A stretch of DNA of 64,000 nt, taken from UBA10677 sp045532295. GTDB lineage: Bacteria; Bacillota; Clostridia; Christensenellales; Pumilibacteraceae. The notes under the pieces are model-generated. The model had not been told where the DNA came from and made no database searches. It worked only from the letters and a program-made list of their open reading frames with translations. The stretch lies in contig JAZSFP010000012.1 in NCBI GenBank assembly GCA_045532295.1, positions 62,001 through 126,000 of the forward strand. The letters run 5' to 3'. A program made the position numbers and the translations under genes. Below are positions 24,603-34,058 of the stretch, one piece after another. Position 1 is the stretch's first letter. Each line of letters begins with the position of its first letter.

Positions 24603-27563
24603 CTATTCTACTACGATATCGTAACTTTCAAACGAGGTATTACCTGCCTCGTCGTACGCTACGAACGATACGGTGTAAACGCCCTTCTCGGTTACTTTGA
24701 TTGCGCCGTCACTAACGAAGTGAACTCTGCCGTCGGGCGCTTTTACCGTTGCGTAAACTTTAACCGAGCCGTCGTTTGCATCCGACGCCGTTGCTTTTGC
24801 AAGAGCGACGAACTCTCCTACCTTTGCCGTCGTTACTTTATTTTCTAAACTTATTACGGGAGCAACGTTGTCGATTACGATAAAGCCGTACGCAGGCGAC
24901 GCTTTCCTTCCGCCCGTATCCGTTGCGGTATACATAATCATATAACTGCCGTACTGAGTGGGGCAAATCGTGTAAGTTTCCTCTACCGAGCAATCGTCAA
25001 GAAGTTTGCCGTCCGTAGACTTTACGGGGTTTCCGTCAGGACCTACCACTTCCATAGTAACGGTAAGGTTGGGGTCGAGAACGTCGGCGATAATCGCAGG
25101 CTTAATGGTAAGTTCAGTTCCCGGCAAGATATCGCCCTTGATTACTTCGCCAAGCACTTGGGGAGCAATGAGGTCGCGAGCAAGCGCGGAGAAGGGTTGA
25201 CCGTTAATGGTGTTAACGGCAAGCGTGGTTGCGCCCGTTACTCCGTTAAAGCGGAACGAAAGGTTTACTTTGTTATTCTTAAATCCGTTGAAGTCTTTGC
25301 CCTCGAGCGTTTTCTTTACGGTAATTTCCACGTCGTTACAGGGCGTAATCGTTTTCGTTTTAGAGTTATATCCGAAGTCCGTTACTCCGCTAAATATATT
25401 TTTAATGGGGAGCGAGGCTTTCTCGTCGTTGATATACAGATCCGCGCCTCCAGCCTTCTTAATATAAGTTACCTTTATGGTGTCCTCGCCCGACTTAAGA
25501 TAAATATCTAAACTTTGCGCAGAGAAATGAGGTGTTTTGAACGCCATCGCAAAATTATAGGCTTGGAGAGTGTTGATAAAGTCCACCGCCCCGTCGCCGT
25601 TTGCCGTTATCGTGACGTTATCGTCGCCGGCAACGGCAGTAGCGTTTTCGCCTTGGAAATATCTTTCCATTTTAATCGCGCTACCCTCTTTGACGTCTAC
25701 TACTTTTACTTCCTTTTCGTAAGAAACGGACGAGCCTACGATAGAGTATTTAACCTTCACTATTCCGCTCGCGTTCGCGGTGTATCTACCCTCGACGCTA
25801 TTATACGCGCCACCGTTCTCGCTAACCGAAATATTAACCGACGCTTTCTTTATCGTCTCGCTCGAATAGTCAAGCGCGTCCGCTACGGAAAGGTCGTAAT
25901 ATTTACCCTTTATAAAATAGTCGGGAATGGAAGGCGTTTGTTCAAACGCGAATACTCCGCCCGTTTTTACTTTAAGCATTGCGGTTGCGCGAAAAACTGA
26001 TACGTAGTCGAAAATTTCGTACTCAAGCGTGTAATCGCCTACTGTTTGAGGACTAAACTTATAATCCTTAATCTCGATAACTTCGTCGCCCTTTTTCGCG
26101 ATAACCTTTACCGTCGCTTTGCCTGAAATATTGCTTACCGACGGAACGGGAACGCTAACTTCGGGAGCAAAGTTTCTCTCGCCTCCCTCTACGCTTGCAG
26201 TGAGTTTCGAGCCTGCTTTCGCGGTAACTTCCACCGTTTTTTTCGTTATATTGCCACTCTTGTCAGTAGCGGTATAAACGATAGTGTAAATGCCTTCCGC
26301 CTTAGGCGTGAACGTGCCGTTTTCAATATCAATTATGTTCTTGTTTCCGATATAGTTGTAGTAAACTTTCGTGTCAATTTTTACGCTCGCATCGTAAGTA
26401 TCGGTTGCGCTTACACCGTAAATTTTGAAAGGCTCGTTAACGCGAGCAAAGACTTCGCCCTCGGGAATATCTATTTTAATTTCGGGCTTACTCTCGTCTT
26501 TATGCTCGCTTGCAGTAAGGTCAACGCCTCTAATAGAGTTTATAACGAAGTTACAAGTGGACGCGGAGTAATTTTCCGCACTCATCTCTACGAAAACTTC
26601 GCCGTTAGTAAATCCGTCCCAAAGATTTTCGCGGTAGAAAATAGGCTCGTCAAAGTCCATAATCATCGCGTTGTTGCCGTAGAGCATTTTCTCTTCTAAA
26701 TCCCACGCTAAAGATACCGCTTTGTCGCCCACTTCCTGATTAGGAAGAGCGCCACCAAAAGCAATGTTTACGGGCGCGCCGTATATATTGTTTTGGTGAA
26801 GGATATAAATCGAGCCGTTATAAATGATTTGAAGTTTTCCTTCCATTTGCTTTGGCTCAATGCCTACGGAAGGTTGACCGGTTGCGCCTGCCGAAAAGTA
26901 CGACCATTGGTGCGTCCACTCTGCCGACTCGTCGTAAACGTTTTTAAATTTAAGCGTTACGGCGTTATCCTTATCGTAAGCGTCGATAAACTTAACCGTA
27001 ATTGCTGTTACGTCGGGCGTGCCTAACTTTTCGGGAGTTAAGAAAAAGTTGAGCACTTCGTCCGTCTTTTTCAAGCCGTTAATATTAATCGCCTTATTTA
27101 TTTTGAGCGTTCCACCCGGTTTAAGACTAACTACGAGCCCCTCTAAGTCCTCGCGATAAGCGTGCGAGCCGTAAGTAGCCGAGCCCAGTCCGTCGTTAAT
27201 TTCAAAAGCGTTACTAACTACGGAAAAACTCTTGTCAAAGCGATAAATTCTGCCCTCTTTGAGCGCGCGGTACTCTATCGTCCACTTGCCCGTTTGGTTG
27301 AGGTCTACGCTTTCTTTTTGGTATTTTTCGCCCGAGGGCGTTACGATTACCGCAGTCGCGTTAAGCGCTTCGCCGTCGCAACTGAGAGTAAGCGAAGGCA
27401 CGGTAATACTATCGCCGAGGAGGTATTTTTCAGCGATAGTAACCGCGCTCGTAGGAACGCCTTCTAACGCGCTTGCGTCGTTTAGCGAGAGCGCAAACGG
27501 TAATGCGCCCAAAGCCAAAACGCAAACTAATAATATCGTTAAAAATAGATTTTTCTTTTTCAT
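24603..27563 (-). CDS. Secreted Ig-domain surface protein (locus A)
   Basis: 986 aa with an N-terminal signal peptide (MKKKNLFLTILLV...ALPFALS) but no lipobox and no LPXTG end. Several Ig/DUF5011-like domains follow, recognised by the pattern TDKSGNITKKTVEVTA, DTGGRKASPAYGF and the final DEAGNTSFESYDI. The middle (about 130-360) is a beta-rich region likely to form a lectin-like sandwich. It starts 2 nt after the second permease gene, so it is co-expressed with the transporter. Glycan capture at the cell surface is an inference. Homologous to 41049. Confidence 0.78.
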   Translation of the reverse strand: MKKKNLFLTILLVCVLALGALPFALSLNDASALEGVPTSAVTIAEKYLLGDSITVPSLTLSCDGEALNATAVIVTPSGEKYQKESVDLNQTGKWTIEYRALKEGRIYRFDKSFSVVSNAFEINDGLGSATYGSHAYREDLEGLVVSLKPGGTLKINKAININGLKKTDEVLNFFLTPEKLGTPDVTAITVKFIDAYDKDNAVTLKFKNVYDESAEWTHQWSYFSAGATGQPSVGIEPKQMEGKLQIIYNGSIYILHQNNIYGAPVNIAFGGALPNQEVGDKAVSLAWDLEEKMLYGNNAMIMDFDEPIFYRENLWDGFTNGEVFVEMSAENYSASTCNFVINSIRGVDLTASEHKDESKPEIKIDIPEGEVFARVNEPFKIYGVSATDTYDASVKIDTKVYYNYIGNKNIIDIENGTFTPKAEGIYTIVYTATDKSGNITKKTVEVTAKAGSKLTASVEGGERNFAPEVSVPVPSVSNISGKATVKVIAKKGDEVIEIKDYKFSPQTVGDYTLEYEIFDYVSVFRATAMLKVKTGGVFAFEQTPSIPDYFIKGKYYDLSVADALDYSSETIKKASVNISVSENGGAYNSVEGRYTANASGIVKVKYSIVGSSVSYEKEVKVVDVKEGSAIKMERYFQGENATAVAGDDNVTITANGDGAVDFINTLQAYNFAMAFKTPHFSAQSLDIYLKSGEDTIKVTYIKKAGGADLYINDEKASLPIKNIFSGVTDFGYNSKTKTITPCNDVEITVKKTLEGKDFNGFKNNKVNLSFRFNGVTGATTLAVNTINGQPFSALARDLIAPQVLGEVIKGDILPGTELTIKPAIIADVLDPNLTVTMEVVGPDGNPVKSTDGKLLDDCSVEETYTICPTQYGSYMIMYTATDTGGRKASPAYGFIVIDNVAPVISLENKVTTAKVGEFVALAKATASDANDGSVKVYATVKAPDGRVHFVSDGAIKVTEKGVYTVSFVAYDEAGNTSFESYDIVVE

Positions 27564-27565
27564 AT

Positions 27566-28477
27566 TTACTCCTTAACTCCGCCCATAGAAATGTTACCTA
27601 TAATGCGGTCTTTGAAAATGATGAACAGTACGAATATAGGCAAAACGAGCATAATACAGCCTGCTAAACGCATAGGCACGTAACTAAGTCCGCTCGTAGT
27701 GCTGTTAGAAAGATGATAAATTCCTACCGAGAGCGTGGGGAACGAGGGCATATACAAAAGGGGCGCTTGATAGTCGTTCCAGAACTCAATGAACTTTATA
27801 AGCACTACGGTAAAGAATGTCAACGATACGAGAGGGAACACGATTTTGAAAAATATCGTGAACTCGTTCGCCCCGTCAATCCTCGCCGCCTCTATATACT
27901 CTTTAGATAAACTCTTAAAAGTAGCGTGGAAGACGAGGAAATAAGGGCCAAGGAAGTTCATTTTCTGTATCCAGTTACCCCAAATAGTGTCGTAAAGACC
28001 GAGGTTAGTGAGGATTTGGAGTTCGCTTGGGTAACTTCCGACGATGGGGAGCATCATCGTGATAAGCACTATCGTGTAGAGAACCTTACTAAACCAAAAG
28101 TCGTAACGAGCGCAAGCGTACGAAGTTATGCAGATGACGAAGGAGTTAATGAGCGCGCAACCGCCTGCGTAAAGAAGGGTATAGATTATTTGGTCGAACA
28201 TACTCACGATTTTGATGCCCGTTTCCGTTACTCTTCTTATTTGGAATTTGTTAAATACCGTTGAATAGTTGTCCCACGACCACTCCCACGGGAAGATTTT
28301 GCTTAAAAACATCGGGTTCGTTCTAAACTCGGACACGCTTTTAAGGGAGTTAGAGACGCCCCAAAGTAATAAGATAAATAGGAACAACGAATAGATGAAC
28401 AATAGTACGCCCACGATTATCGTGAAGGGGCTTATATTTTTTAACTTTTCACTAAAGAATTTCTTTATCTTTTCCAT
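27566..28477 (-). CDS. CUT1 sugar ABC permease, MalG type (locus A)
   Basis: 303 aa with six predicted membrane helices. The EAA loop EYIEAARIDGANEFTIFFKIVFPL, which contacts the ATPase, is intact at about 205-228. It is the inner-membrane partner of the permease encoded just upstream (9-nt gap) and of the binding protein at 29400. No ATPase gene is present; a shared MsmX-like ATPase encoded elsewhere is usual in Firmicutes. GGAGGG precedes the ATG. Confidence 0.93.
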   Translation of the reverse strand: MEKIKKFFSEKLKNISPFTIIVGVLLFIYSLFLFILLLWGVSNSLKSVSEFRTNPMFLSKIFPWEWSWDNYSTVFNKFQIRRVTETGIKIVSMFDQIIYTLLYAGGCALINSFVICITSYACARYDFWFSKVLYTIVLITMMLPIVGSYPSELQILTNLGLYDTIWGNWIQKMNFLGPYFLVFHATFKSLSKEYIEAARIDGANEFTIFFKIVFPLVSLTFFTVVLIKFIEFWNDYQAPLLYMPSFPTLSVGIYHLSNSTTSGLSYVPMRLAGCIMLVLPIFVLFIIFKDRIIGNISMGGVKE

Positions 28478-28486
28478 AAGCCCTCC

Positions 28487-29407
28487 TTACTCTACCTTAT
28501 ACATACGCTCTAAGAGTTTGCGGACTAAGAGCGTTGCGGGAATAGTAAATAGCGTAAGCACTAAACCAAACGCGGAAAGATAGGGGTAGTCCGTTATAGA
28601 GGTGGAAGTCTTCTTTATCATTGAGTATAGGTAGTAGCCTAAAGTGTATAGCCTATACTCTGCGCCCGCACCGTAGAAAGAGAACAGTTGCATCTGATTT
28701 ACGAATACGTTTGCTAAATTTACCACTATAAAACTCGTTACCGTGGGCCAAATCATCGGGATAGTGATTTGGAAAAACTCTCGCAACGGCGTAATTCCGT
28801 CAAGTTGACCGGCTTCGACGATAGAGTCGGAAATACCACTCATTGCGCCCGAATACATCAGCACTTGCGGACCAAAACCGACGAATATCGAATAAATCAT
28901 AACGGTGGTAAACTGAGTGTTAGGGTCGGAGAGAAGTCCGAGCGTCTTTATGCCGAACAAGTCTTGCATAACCCTTATGTACGCGTCTTCCGCCATATAC
29001 TTAAAGATGATAACGAGAACGAGCGACGAGACGATTTGAGGCACGTACAAAAATACCTTGAATACTCCGCTGAAGAACTTTTTCTTATAAATATAATAGG
29101 AAAACAGTAGCGCAAACGAAATGCCCACTACGATTGTGAAAAAGCCGAGAACGAGCGAATTTACCAGCGCGTCCTTAATAAACTGCGTTTCTGAAAATTG
29201 CCTAAAGACTTCGGCAAAATTGTCCCAACCGATAAACGAAGAGTTACCCTTAATATCGTAGCCCTTAAACGCGAGCAGTATAGAGTTGATATTTACCGCT
29301 ACGTAGAATATTAAGAACTGCAAAGTCGGCACGGCCAAAACGGTGCAGTAAAACAGCAGTTGACTTTTTAAGCCTATTTTGTTTTTCTTGGGTTTACCTT
29401 TAATCAT
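28487..29407 (-). CDS. CUT1 sugar ABC permease, MalF/UgpA type (locus A)
   Basis: 306 aa with six predicted membrane helices; EAA loop DSIVEAGQLDGITPLREFFQ is present. Its ATG overlaps the end of the binding-protein gene by 8 bp, giving tight coupling. It forms the heterodimeric channel with the next permease. Confidence 0.93.
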   Translation of the reverse strand: MIKGKPKKNKIGLKSQLLFYCTVLAVPTLQFLIFYVAVNINSILLAFKGYDIKGNSSFIGWDNFAEVFRQFSETQFIKDALVNSLVLGFFTIVVGISFALLFSYYIYKKKFFSGVFKVFLYVPQIVSSLVLVIIFKYMAEDAYIRVMQDLFGIKTLGLLSDPNTQFTTVMIYSIFVGFGPQVLMYSGAMSGISDSIVEAGQLDGITPLREFFQITIPMIWPTVTSFIVVNLANVFVNQMQLFSFYGAGAEYRLYTLGYYLYSMIKKTSTSITDYPYLSAFGLVLTLFTIPATLLVRKLLERMYKVE

Positions 29408-31085
29408 TAAAATATGCTCCGTATTTGCTATTCCATTGTTGTTGCGTTACTTTAAAACTTTCAAAATAGGTTTGGGGCTTTACTCCACCGCCAAACGCGG
29501 TCGTTACGTTAGTAAAGGTTTGGTCTAAAACGGTACTCTTCCACGCCTCGTAGTACGACTGCGAAAGCGAAGAAATGTTGTTAAAGAAGAGCGGGTTAGA
29601 AGAACAACTGTTTACGACCTCACCGTTCTTTCTCATTTCCCATACGTTTTGATAGTACTTGGGCATAGACTTAATCTCAGTGTCGCTAAGGTCGTAGTCG
29701 AACTGACGAGCAGTACCGGTGTTCATAGTGAACTTGCGAAGTTCTTCGTCGGAGTAAACGAATTTAAGGAAATCCGCTACCACTCTTTCCTTGCTCTCGT
29801 TTCCCTTAATGTTGCCGTTTACTACGCAGTAAGAATAGTAAGAGTTATTAAGGGGTTGACGGTCGATACCCTCGCCAAGAGGAAGGGGCATATAACCAAA
29901 GTTTCTATCCTTAGGCGTTGCAGGATATTCGCGTACCGAACGAGCCAAAACGTCGGACGACTCTTGATACCAGTAAGTTCCCTCAATGAGCATAGCAATG
30001 GGCGTTTCAGCAGGGTCGATACTGCTGTAAATGTATTTTTCGTGCGCTATCTCGTTGGTGTTAGTGCCCGAAGTTACCGAACTCGAATAGTACTTGCTGT
30101 CCGCGTAAAGTCTTTGCGCAAACTTGAGCGCCTCGTATTTAGATGCGGATTGCTCTAAAAGATAGCCGTTTTCTTCGGTAATCGTGATTTGCTCAATATT
30201 AGGAGTAGTACCGCTAAATGAAGTAATAATATTATTCTTTACGGGGGTTACGCCCTCTTCAAGTCCTTCGTTAAAGTCGAAGAATACGCGCGACGCTTTT
30301 GCTCCGTCCATATTAAGCATTATCTTTTCGCAAAGCATATTGAAGTAGCCTTCAGTCCAAAGGAAAGGAATAACGCCGTTATCAACCGCCATATAGTCCA
30401 TAAGCGCGAAAAACTCGTCGATAGTTGAAGGAAGTCCGTCGTCAAGCGAATAGTCAATTCCATCGATTACGCCCGTCTTTTTGTCAGGACCAAGCGAACG
30501 CTGTTCGTTTTTGTCAATCACGAACCCTTTACTGCCCGGTTGAGGGTCAGCCGAGAAATAGAATAAACGGTCTTCAAAAAGGTCGATATCGTAAATGATA
30601 CCGTTATACATCTCGTAATGAGGAAGAGCGTAGTACTTGCCGTTTCCGTAAGCCTTAATGGCGTTCTTCTCGTCGCTAAGCATACGACTTTCGATAGAGT
30701 TGTCGCCCTCCTTTACTATATCGGAAAGATCGTAGAGAATGTCGCTGTTAATAAGGTCTTTTACGTAGACTGCCTCGGAAAAGTACACGTTTTGATACGA
30801 AGTCGCCATTGCAAGAAGGCTTTGCGTTCCTTGATAACCTTTGCTCGGGTCAATTACGAGTTCCGCTCCGCTCTTGCCCTCTTCGTAAGAAATGCCTGCC
30901 GTTGCCGCCTCGAAACGAGGTTTAAGGTCGTAAAGCCAGTTCGTTCCTACGCCACCGTCGTAGTTAGCCACGAAAATCTGTGTTTTCGTCGGGTCGTAGC
31001 CAAGGTCGGGTTCACACGCAACGAGCATAGGCACTGCCGTGATAATCATCATCATTGCTAAAATTACTGAAATAATCTTTTTCAT
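29400..31085 (-). CDS. Sugar ABC transporter substrate-binding lipoprotein (locus A)
   Basis: 561 aa, lipobox LVAC (Cys about 24). A large bacterial extracellular solute-binding protein: FVANYDGGVGTNWL at the start, KYYALPHYEMYNGIIYDIDLF near 150, then a DDGLPSTIDEFFALMD segment that fits an extended EF-hand-like, possibly calcium-binding, loop. It delivers an oligosaccharide to the two permeases encoded next to it; the large size (over 550 aa) is typical for complex glycans. The locus B protein at 46130 is clearly homologous, including this loop. AAGGAGA precedes the ATG. Confidence 0.9.
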   Translation of the reverse strand: MKKIISVILAMMMIITAVPMLVACEPDLGYDPTKTQIFVANYDGGVGTNWLYDLKPRFEAATAGISYEEGKSGAELVIDPSKGYQGTQSLLAMATSYQNVYFSEAVYVKDLINSDILYDLSDIVKEGDNSIESRMLSDEKNAIKAYGNGKYYALPHYEMYNGIIYDIDLFEDRLFYFSADPQPGSKGFVIDKNEQRSLGPDKKTGVIDGIDYSLDDGLPSTIDEFFALMDYMAVDNGVIPFLWTEGYFNMLCEKIMLNMDGAKASRVFFDFNEGLEEGVTPVKNNIITSFSGTTPNIEQITITEENGYLLEQSASKYEALKFAQRLYADSKYYSSSVTSGTNTNEIAHEKYIYSSIDPAETPIAMLIEGTYWYQESSDVLARSVREYPATPKDRNFGYMPLPLGEGIDRQPLNNSYYSYCVVNGNIKGNESKERVVADFLKFVYSDEELRKFTMNTGTARQFDYDLSDTEIKSMPKYYQNVWEMRKNGEVVNSCSSNPLFFNNISSLSQSYYEAWKSTVLDQTFTNVTTAFGGGVKPQTYFESFKVTQQQWNSKYGAYFND

Positions 31086-31097
31086 AACGCTTTCTCC

Positions 31098-31862
31098 TTA
31101 TAAATTAAACATTTTATGCTTGCGCATATTTTCTAAACTTAACTGAAGTGAGTCGAAGGGGTTACCGTCGCAAACGTCTTGCTCGATTGCCACCCACTCA
31201 ACGCCTGCTTTTAAGCACTCTTCGTATATGGTATCGTAGTCCATATTGCCCTCGAATATCTCCATATATTGATGCTTTTCGTTATAATCCATTACCGCGC
31301 GCATATCCTTAAAGTGAACTACCGGTATGCGTTTAGCGTTTTCTCGCAAAAACTTTTCGGGCGGATAGCCTGCGCGTTGAACCCAGTAAAAGTCAACTAT
31401 TAGCCCTAATTCCTCTTCGTCGGTGTTCTTTAAAAGATGCTCGATTATGCGCTCGCCCTTATCCTTAATAAATTCGTGCGCGTGATTGTGATAAAGCAGT
31501 TTAAGTCCGCTTTGGCGAATCTTCTTCATCGCAGGCGTAATCTTTTCTATAAACGCGTCGCACTCGTCAAGCGTTTTCATTATATACATACCTATGCCCA
31601 CGTACTTTATCCCTAAAGTTTTATGACGCTCGATAACCTCGTCCGTCTTGTCCACGATATCAGCAAGGGGCGTGTGCGTTACGCAAACGCTCATCTTAAG
31701 CCTATCAAGTTCAACCTTTAATTCCTTTGCGTCAAACTGACCAAAGCCCGAAATTTGCAAAGCGTCGTAGCCTATCTTTTTGAGTTTTTCCAGCGATTTA
31801 ACGATATCTTCAAAATTTTGAGTATACTCTCTTATAGTATATCCCTGCGCTGCAAGTCTCAT
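31098..31862 (-). CDS. Sugar phosphate isomerase/epimerase (AP-endonuclease-2-like TIM barrel)
   Basis: 254 aa from the ATG at 31862, chosen because AAAGGAGG lies 8 nt upstream. TIM barrel of the xylose-isomerase-like superfamily: GYDALQISGFGQ, GLKLLYHNHAHEF, LGLIVDFYWVQRAG, VVHFKDM and VEWVAIEQD supply the usual metal-binding Glu, His and Asp. It is the first gene of operon A, 12 nt before the binding-protein gene, and is driven by a consensus promoter divergent from the AraC gene. Reaction and substrate unknown. Confidence 0.9.
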   Translation of the reverse strand: MRLAAQGYTIREYTQNFEDIVKSLEKLKKIGYDALQISGFGQFDAKELKVELDRLKMSVCVTHTPLADIVDKTDEVIERHKTLGIKYVGIGMYIMKTLDECDAFIEKITPAMKKIRQSGLKLLYHNHAHEFIKDKGERIIEHLLKNTDEEELGLIVDFYWVQRAGYPPEKFLRENAKRIPVVHFKDMRAVMDYNEKHQYMEIFEGNMDYDTIYEECLKAGVEWVAIEQDVCDGNPFDSLQLSLENMRKHKMFNL

Positions 31863-31917
31863 CTTAAAAGCCTCCTTTTTCTTCTTTTTGCGGATATTTT
31901 TCCAATATCGTACTTTT

Positions 31918-31946
31918 AGTATAATACAACATAAATTGAAATGCAA
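31918..31946 (-). promoter_or_regulatory. Promoter of operon A
   Basis: Read leftward: TTGCAT (31941-31946), 17-bp spacer, TATACT (31918-31923). Only about 40 bp separate it from the divergent AraC promoter, fitting activator control. Confidence 0.7.
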
Positions 31947-31988
31947 TAGCGAAATATGCTCAAATTATTTGTAATTTGTGTTTTTTGC

Positions 31989-32017
31989 TTGACTTTACTC
32001 TTTCGCTCTATTATAAT
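31989..32017 (+). promoter_or_regulatory. Promoter of the AraC gene, no room for a leader
   Basis: TTGACT (31989-31994), 17-bp spacer, TATAAT (32012-32017). The ATG at 32024 lies 7 bp after the -10, so the mRNA would start on or next to the start codon. Confidence 0.75.
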
Positions 32018-32023
32018 AGAGTT

Positions 32024-32878
32024 ATGAAAGAGGCGAAAACAAGCACAACTGAAAAGAATTTTTACCGATACAAACTGTTCTCGGACGCGCGCTCGTATAT
32101 AGGTATGGGCTTTGAGAAAAACCCCTCCAACAGTCTTTTTTATCGGCATATCCATCACGATATCGAAATATTCGTGCTTTTAGAGGGTAACGGCATTTTC
32201 GCTATCGAGAACGAGCGGTACAACCTTTCTAACTCTTGCATTATCGTTATCCCTGCCGGCATTTACCATTACTACGAGAAGATAGACGAGGGCTTTAGAG
32301 CCAACGCCGTTATTAACCTTGAGAAAAATACGCTCAAAAAAATGGGGCTTTACGGAATAGTTTCTAACCTTATCGAAACGGGCCCTATTTTCGATACTTC
32401 CTCTTCCCCCTCTCTTTGCTCGCTCCTGACTAAACCGCTCTCTAAAATCGGAGTGTTAGACGAGGAAAAAATGTCGCTCTACTTTAGTAGCGTTATTCAA
32501 CAGTTCTTGCTTGAACTGGGCTCGGAGGATTTTTCGGCAAGACAAAAAGAAGTTGCGCAATCGGAAATTACGCAACAGATAGTTAGTTATATAAACGATA
32601 ATCTTGACAAACCGCTTTCGCTTAAATATATTGCAAAAGGGCTTTTCCTCTCTCAGTCCTATATTTCCCACAAGTTTTTGTCGGATATGAGAATAGGCGT
32701 TATGGCGTACGTTAAAGCAAAGCGTATCGCGCAGGCTAAAATCTTAATGCAAAAGGGAATAAAACCCACCGAGGTTTTTAGCCAAATAGGATTTAACGAC
32801 TACACCACTTTCTTCCGCGCGTTCAAGCGTGATACGGGCGTAACCCCGTCGGAGTTTTTCGGACAAATTCAAAAATAA
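32024..32878 (+). CDS. AraC-family regulator divergent from operon A
   Basis: 284 aa from the ATG at 32024. The N-terminal cupin-like sensor region includes HIHHDIEIFVLLEGNG and a PAGIYHYY turn. The C-terminal 100 residues are a double helix-turn-helix with the usual signature: KYIAKGLFLSQSYISHKF, then VFSQIGFNDYTTFFRAFKR and GVTPSEF. The divergent arrangement with operon A strongly suggests it controls that operon in response to its sugar. No Shine-Dalgarno is present; an internal ATG at 32105 also lacks a strong one. Confidence 0.88.
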   Translation: MKEAKTSTTEKNFYRYKLFSDARSYIGMGFEKNPSNSLFYRHIHHDIEIFVLLEGNGIFAIENERYNLSNSCIIVIPAGIYHYYEKIDEGFRANAVINLEKNTLKKMGLYGIVSNLIETGPIFDTSSSPSLCSLLTKPLSKIGVLDEEKMSLYFSSVIQQFLLELGSEDFSARQKEVAQSEITQQIVSYINDNLDKPLSLKYIAKGLFLSQSYISHKFLSDMRIGVMAYVKAKRIAQAKILMQKGIKPTEVFSQIGFNDYTTFFRAFKRDTGVTPSEFFGQIQK

Positions 32879-32881
32879 TAA

Positions 32882-32916
32882 AAACGCGTTACCTTATCGG
32901 CGACGCGTTTCTTTTT
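32882..32916 (+). terminator. Terminator of the AraC gene
   Basis: AAACGCGT (32882-32889) pairs with ACGCGTTT (32903-32910), then CTTTTT. Confidence 0.75.
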
Positions 32917-33430
32917 AGTTTGAAAGAGGTTTTAAAAGTTTGAACGCCGGGAAAAACAGCAAAGTCGTAGTTGCAAGAGAGCATATTAGGTGGGGGATTA
33001 GGGTGGTAAACGAGGCGAGGAAATACGCTTGCGCCATTTCTAAAGTGTAAGCGTAGATAAGAGGCGTTATTATGTTATCGAGCATAGTGAAAATTACGGT
33101 CAGCAAAAGCGCAACGCCTATCATAATTATGTGCTTTACGATGGAATACTCGCGGTTTAGTTTATTGCCTATAAGCCCCACGATAAGCGCGAAGAGGTTA
33201 TAGTAGACGAGGTAAAGAATTATAACGGTAGGAAAAAAGCCGAAGAGGAAACACCTCAGTAGCGAGAACGCGGTGGCGGTAATTATCGAACGCTTTACGC
33301 CGAAAGCGTAGCAAAACGCGAGGAAGAGGACGGTTACGAGTTCCACGCCCGATATAAAGGATAGGGCGTACTGCACCGCTATAAGCAACGCTACGAAAGT
33401 GGCTATAATTACTAAATCTTTAGTTTTCAT
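32915..33430 (-). CDS. ECF transporter S component, predicted cobalamin-type
   Basis: 171 aa, about five to six membrane helices and no ATPase motif: the size and shape of an energy-coupling-factor substrate-specific (S) subunit. Its ATG overlaps the DUF4430 gene stop (ATGA). A cobalamin riboswitch sits upstream of the pair, so uptake of cobalamin or a corrinoid precursor is the best inference, as in known CbrT-like S components. The shared EcfA/T module is not in this window. The substrate rests on the riboswitch, not on the protein. Confidence 0.75.
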   Translation of the reverse strand: MKTKDLVIIATFVALLIAVQYALSFISGVELVTVLFLAFCYAFGVKRSIITATAFSLLRCFLFGFFPTVIILYLVYYNLFALIVGLIGNKLNREYSIVKHIIMIGVALLLTVIFTMLDNIITPLIYAYTLEMAQAYFLASFTTLIPHLICSLATTTLLFFPAFKLLKPLSN

Positions 33431-33840
33431 AACGCCATTGATTGTAGCGTCCAGATATAGAGTTCGCCCTCTTTGACTACTAACTGTTCAAAGCCCAAAG
33501 ACGCTGAGTAATAAGTTTCGCCCTCGTAAACGCAACTTCCCCATTGCGCGTTTGAGTTTTGAGCGTCGGAAGTATAGAGCATCCAGTAAGTGCTGGCGTT
33601 TCCGCTCTTGCCGTTAATAGAGAGAACCATACCGCTACTTGCCTCATAGGAAAGTTTACCTTCGCGATTAAGATAGTCCATATAATCTTTTAAGGTTGCG
33701 CCCTCTTCTACCTTGCTTATATCCACTCTAATAATTACAGAATTTTCGTCAATTTCCACTTCTTTTTTGCACGCAATAAGCGAGAGGGAAAGGGTAAAAA
33801 GTAACGAAAAAGTTAATACGGTTGTTAAAATTCGTTTCAT
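33427..33840 (-). CDS. DUF4430 lipoprotein, likely cobalamin-binding
   Basis: 137 aa from the ATG at 33840, chosen by AAGGAGA just upstream; the frame further upstream runs into the riboswitch terminator. Lipobox LIAC (Cys about 23). DUF4430 is related to the C-terminal domain of transcobalamin/intrinsic factor; visible matches are MVLSINGKSG, YWMLYTSD and YEGETYYSA. It probably captures corrinoids outside the cell and hands them to the S component downstream. Confidence 0.8.
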   Translation of the reverse strand: MKRILTTVLTFSLLFTLSLSLIACKKEVEIDENSVIIRVDISKVEEGATLKDYMDYLNREGKLSYEASSGMVLSINGKSGNASTYWMLYTSDAQNSNAQWGSCVYEGETYYSASLGFEQLVVKEGELYIWTLQSMAL

Positions 33841-33854
33841 AACGGTCTCCTTGT

Positions 33855-33885
33855 AAAAAAAATTGCGCCTCGATTTTGGGCGCAA
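33855..33885 (-). terminator. Riboswitch expression-platform terminator
   Basis: Read leftward: TTGCGCC - 9-nt loop - GGCGCAA followed by eight T. It lies between the aptamer and the DUF4430 ribosome binding site, so ligand binding probably stops transcription. Confidence 0.8.
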
Positions 33886-33889
33886 GTAA

Positions 33890-34045
33890 AAAGCGTTACG
33901 ACTTCTTCAAACGCCCAAGCATCGTAACGAATTATCGGTATGCGGTAGGCTATCGGACTTTAACCGTAATGACTGTTGCGACGGATTTTCACCGTTCTTT
34001 CCCTACTCTCTGCGCCCTCTTTTAAGCGCAACTCGCCCCGATTTT
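33890..34045 (-). promoter_or_regulatory. Cobalamin riboswitch aptamer
   Basis: On the minus strand the B12 core is visible: GGGAAAGAACGGTGAAAATC, followed by CGTCGCAACAGTCATTACGG and AAGTCCGATAGCCTACCG. These match the conserved GGGAA, GGTGAAAATCC, CGCAACTGT-like and AGTC..GCC elements. It is followed by a terminator and then DUF4430 and ECF-S genes. Confidence 0.85.
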
Positions 34046-34058
34046 TAATTGTAAAACT

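Noticed and set aside
31098..31946. Upstream start at 31946 for the isomerase gene
   Set aside because: The added N-terminus is Lys-rich and unlike the family; it crosses the promoter, and AAAGGAGG supports 31862.
33841..33885. Extended N-terminus of the DUF4430 protein
   Set aside because: It would be encoded by the riboswitch terminator; the lipoprotein signal begins at the ATG at 33840 behind AAGGAGA.
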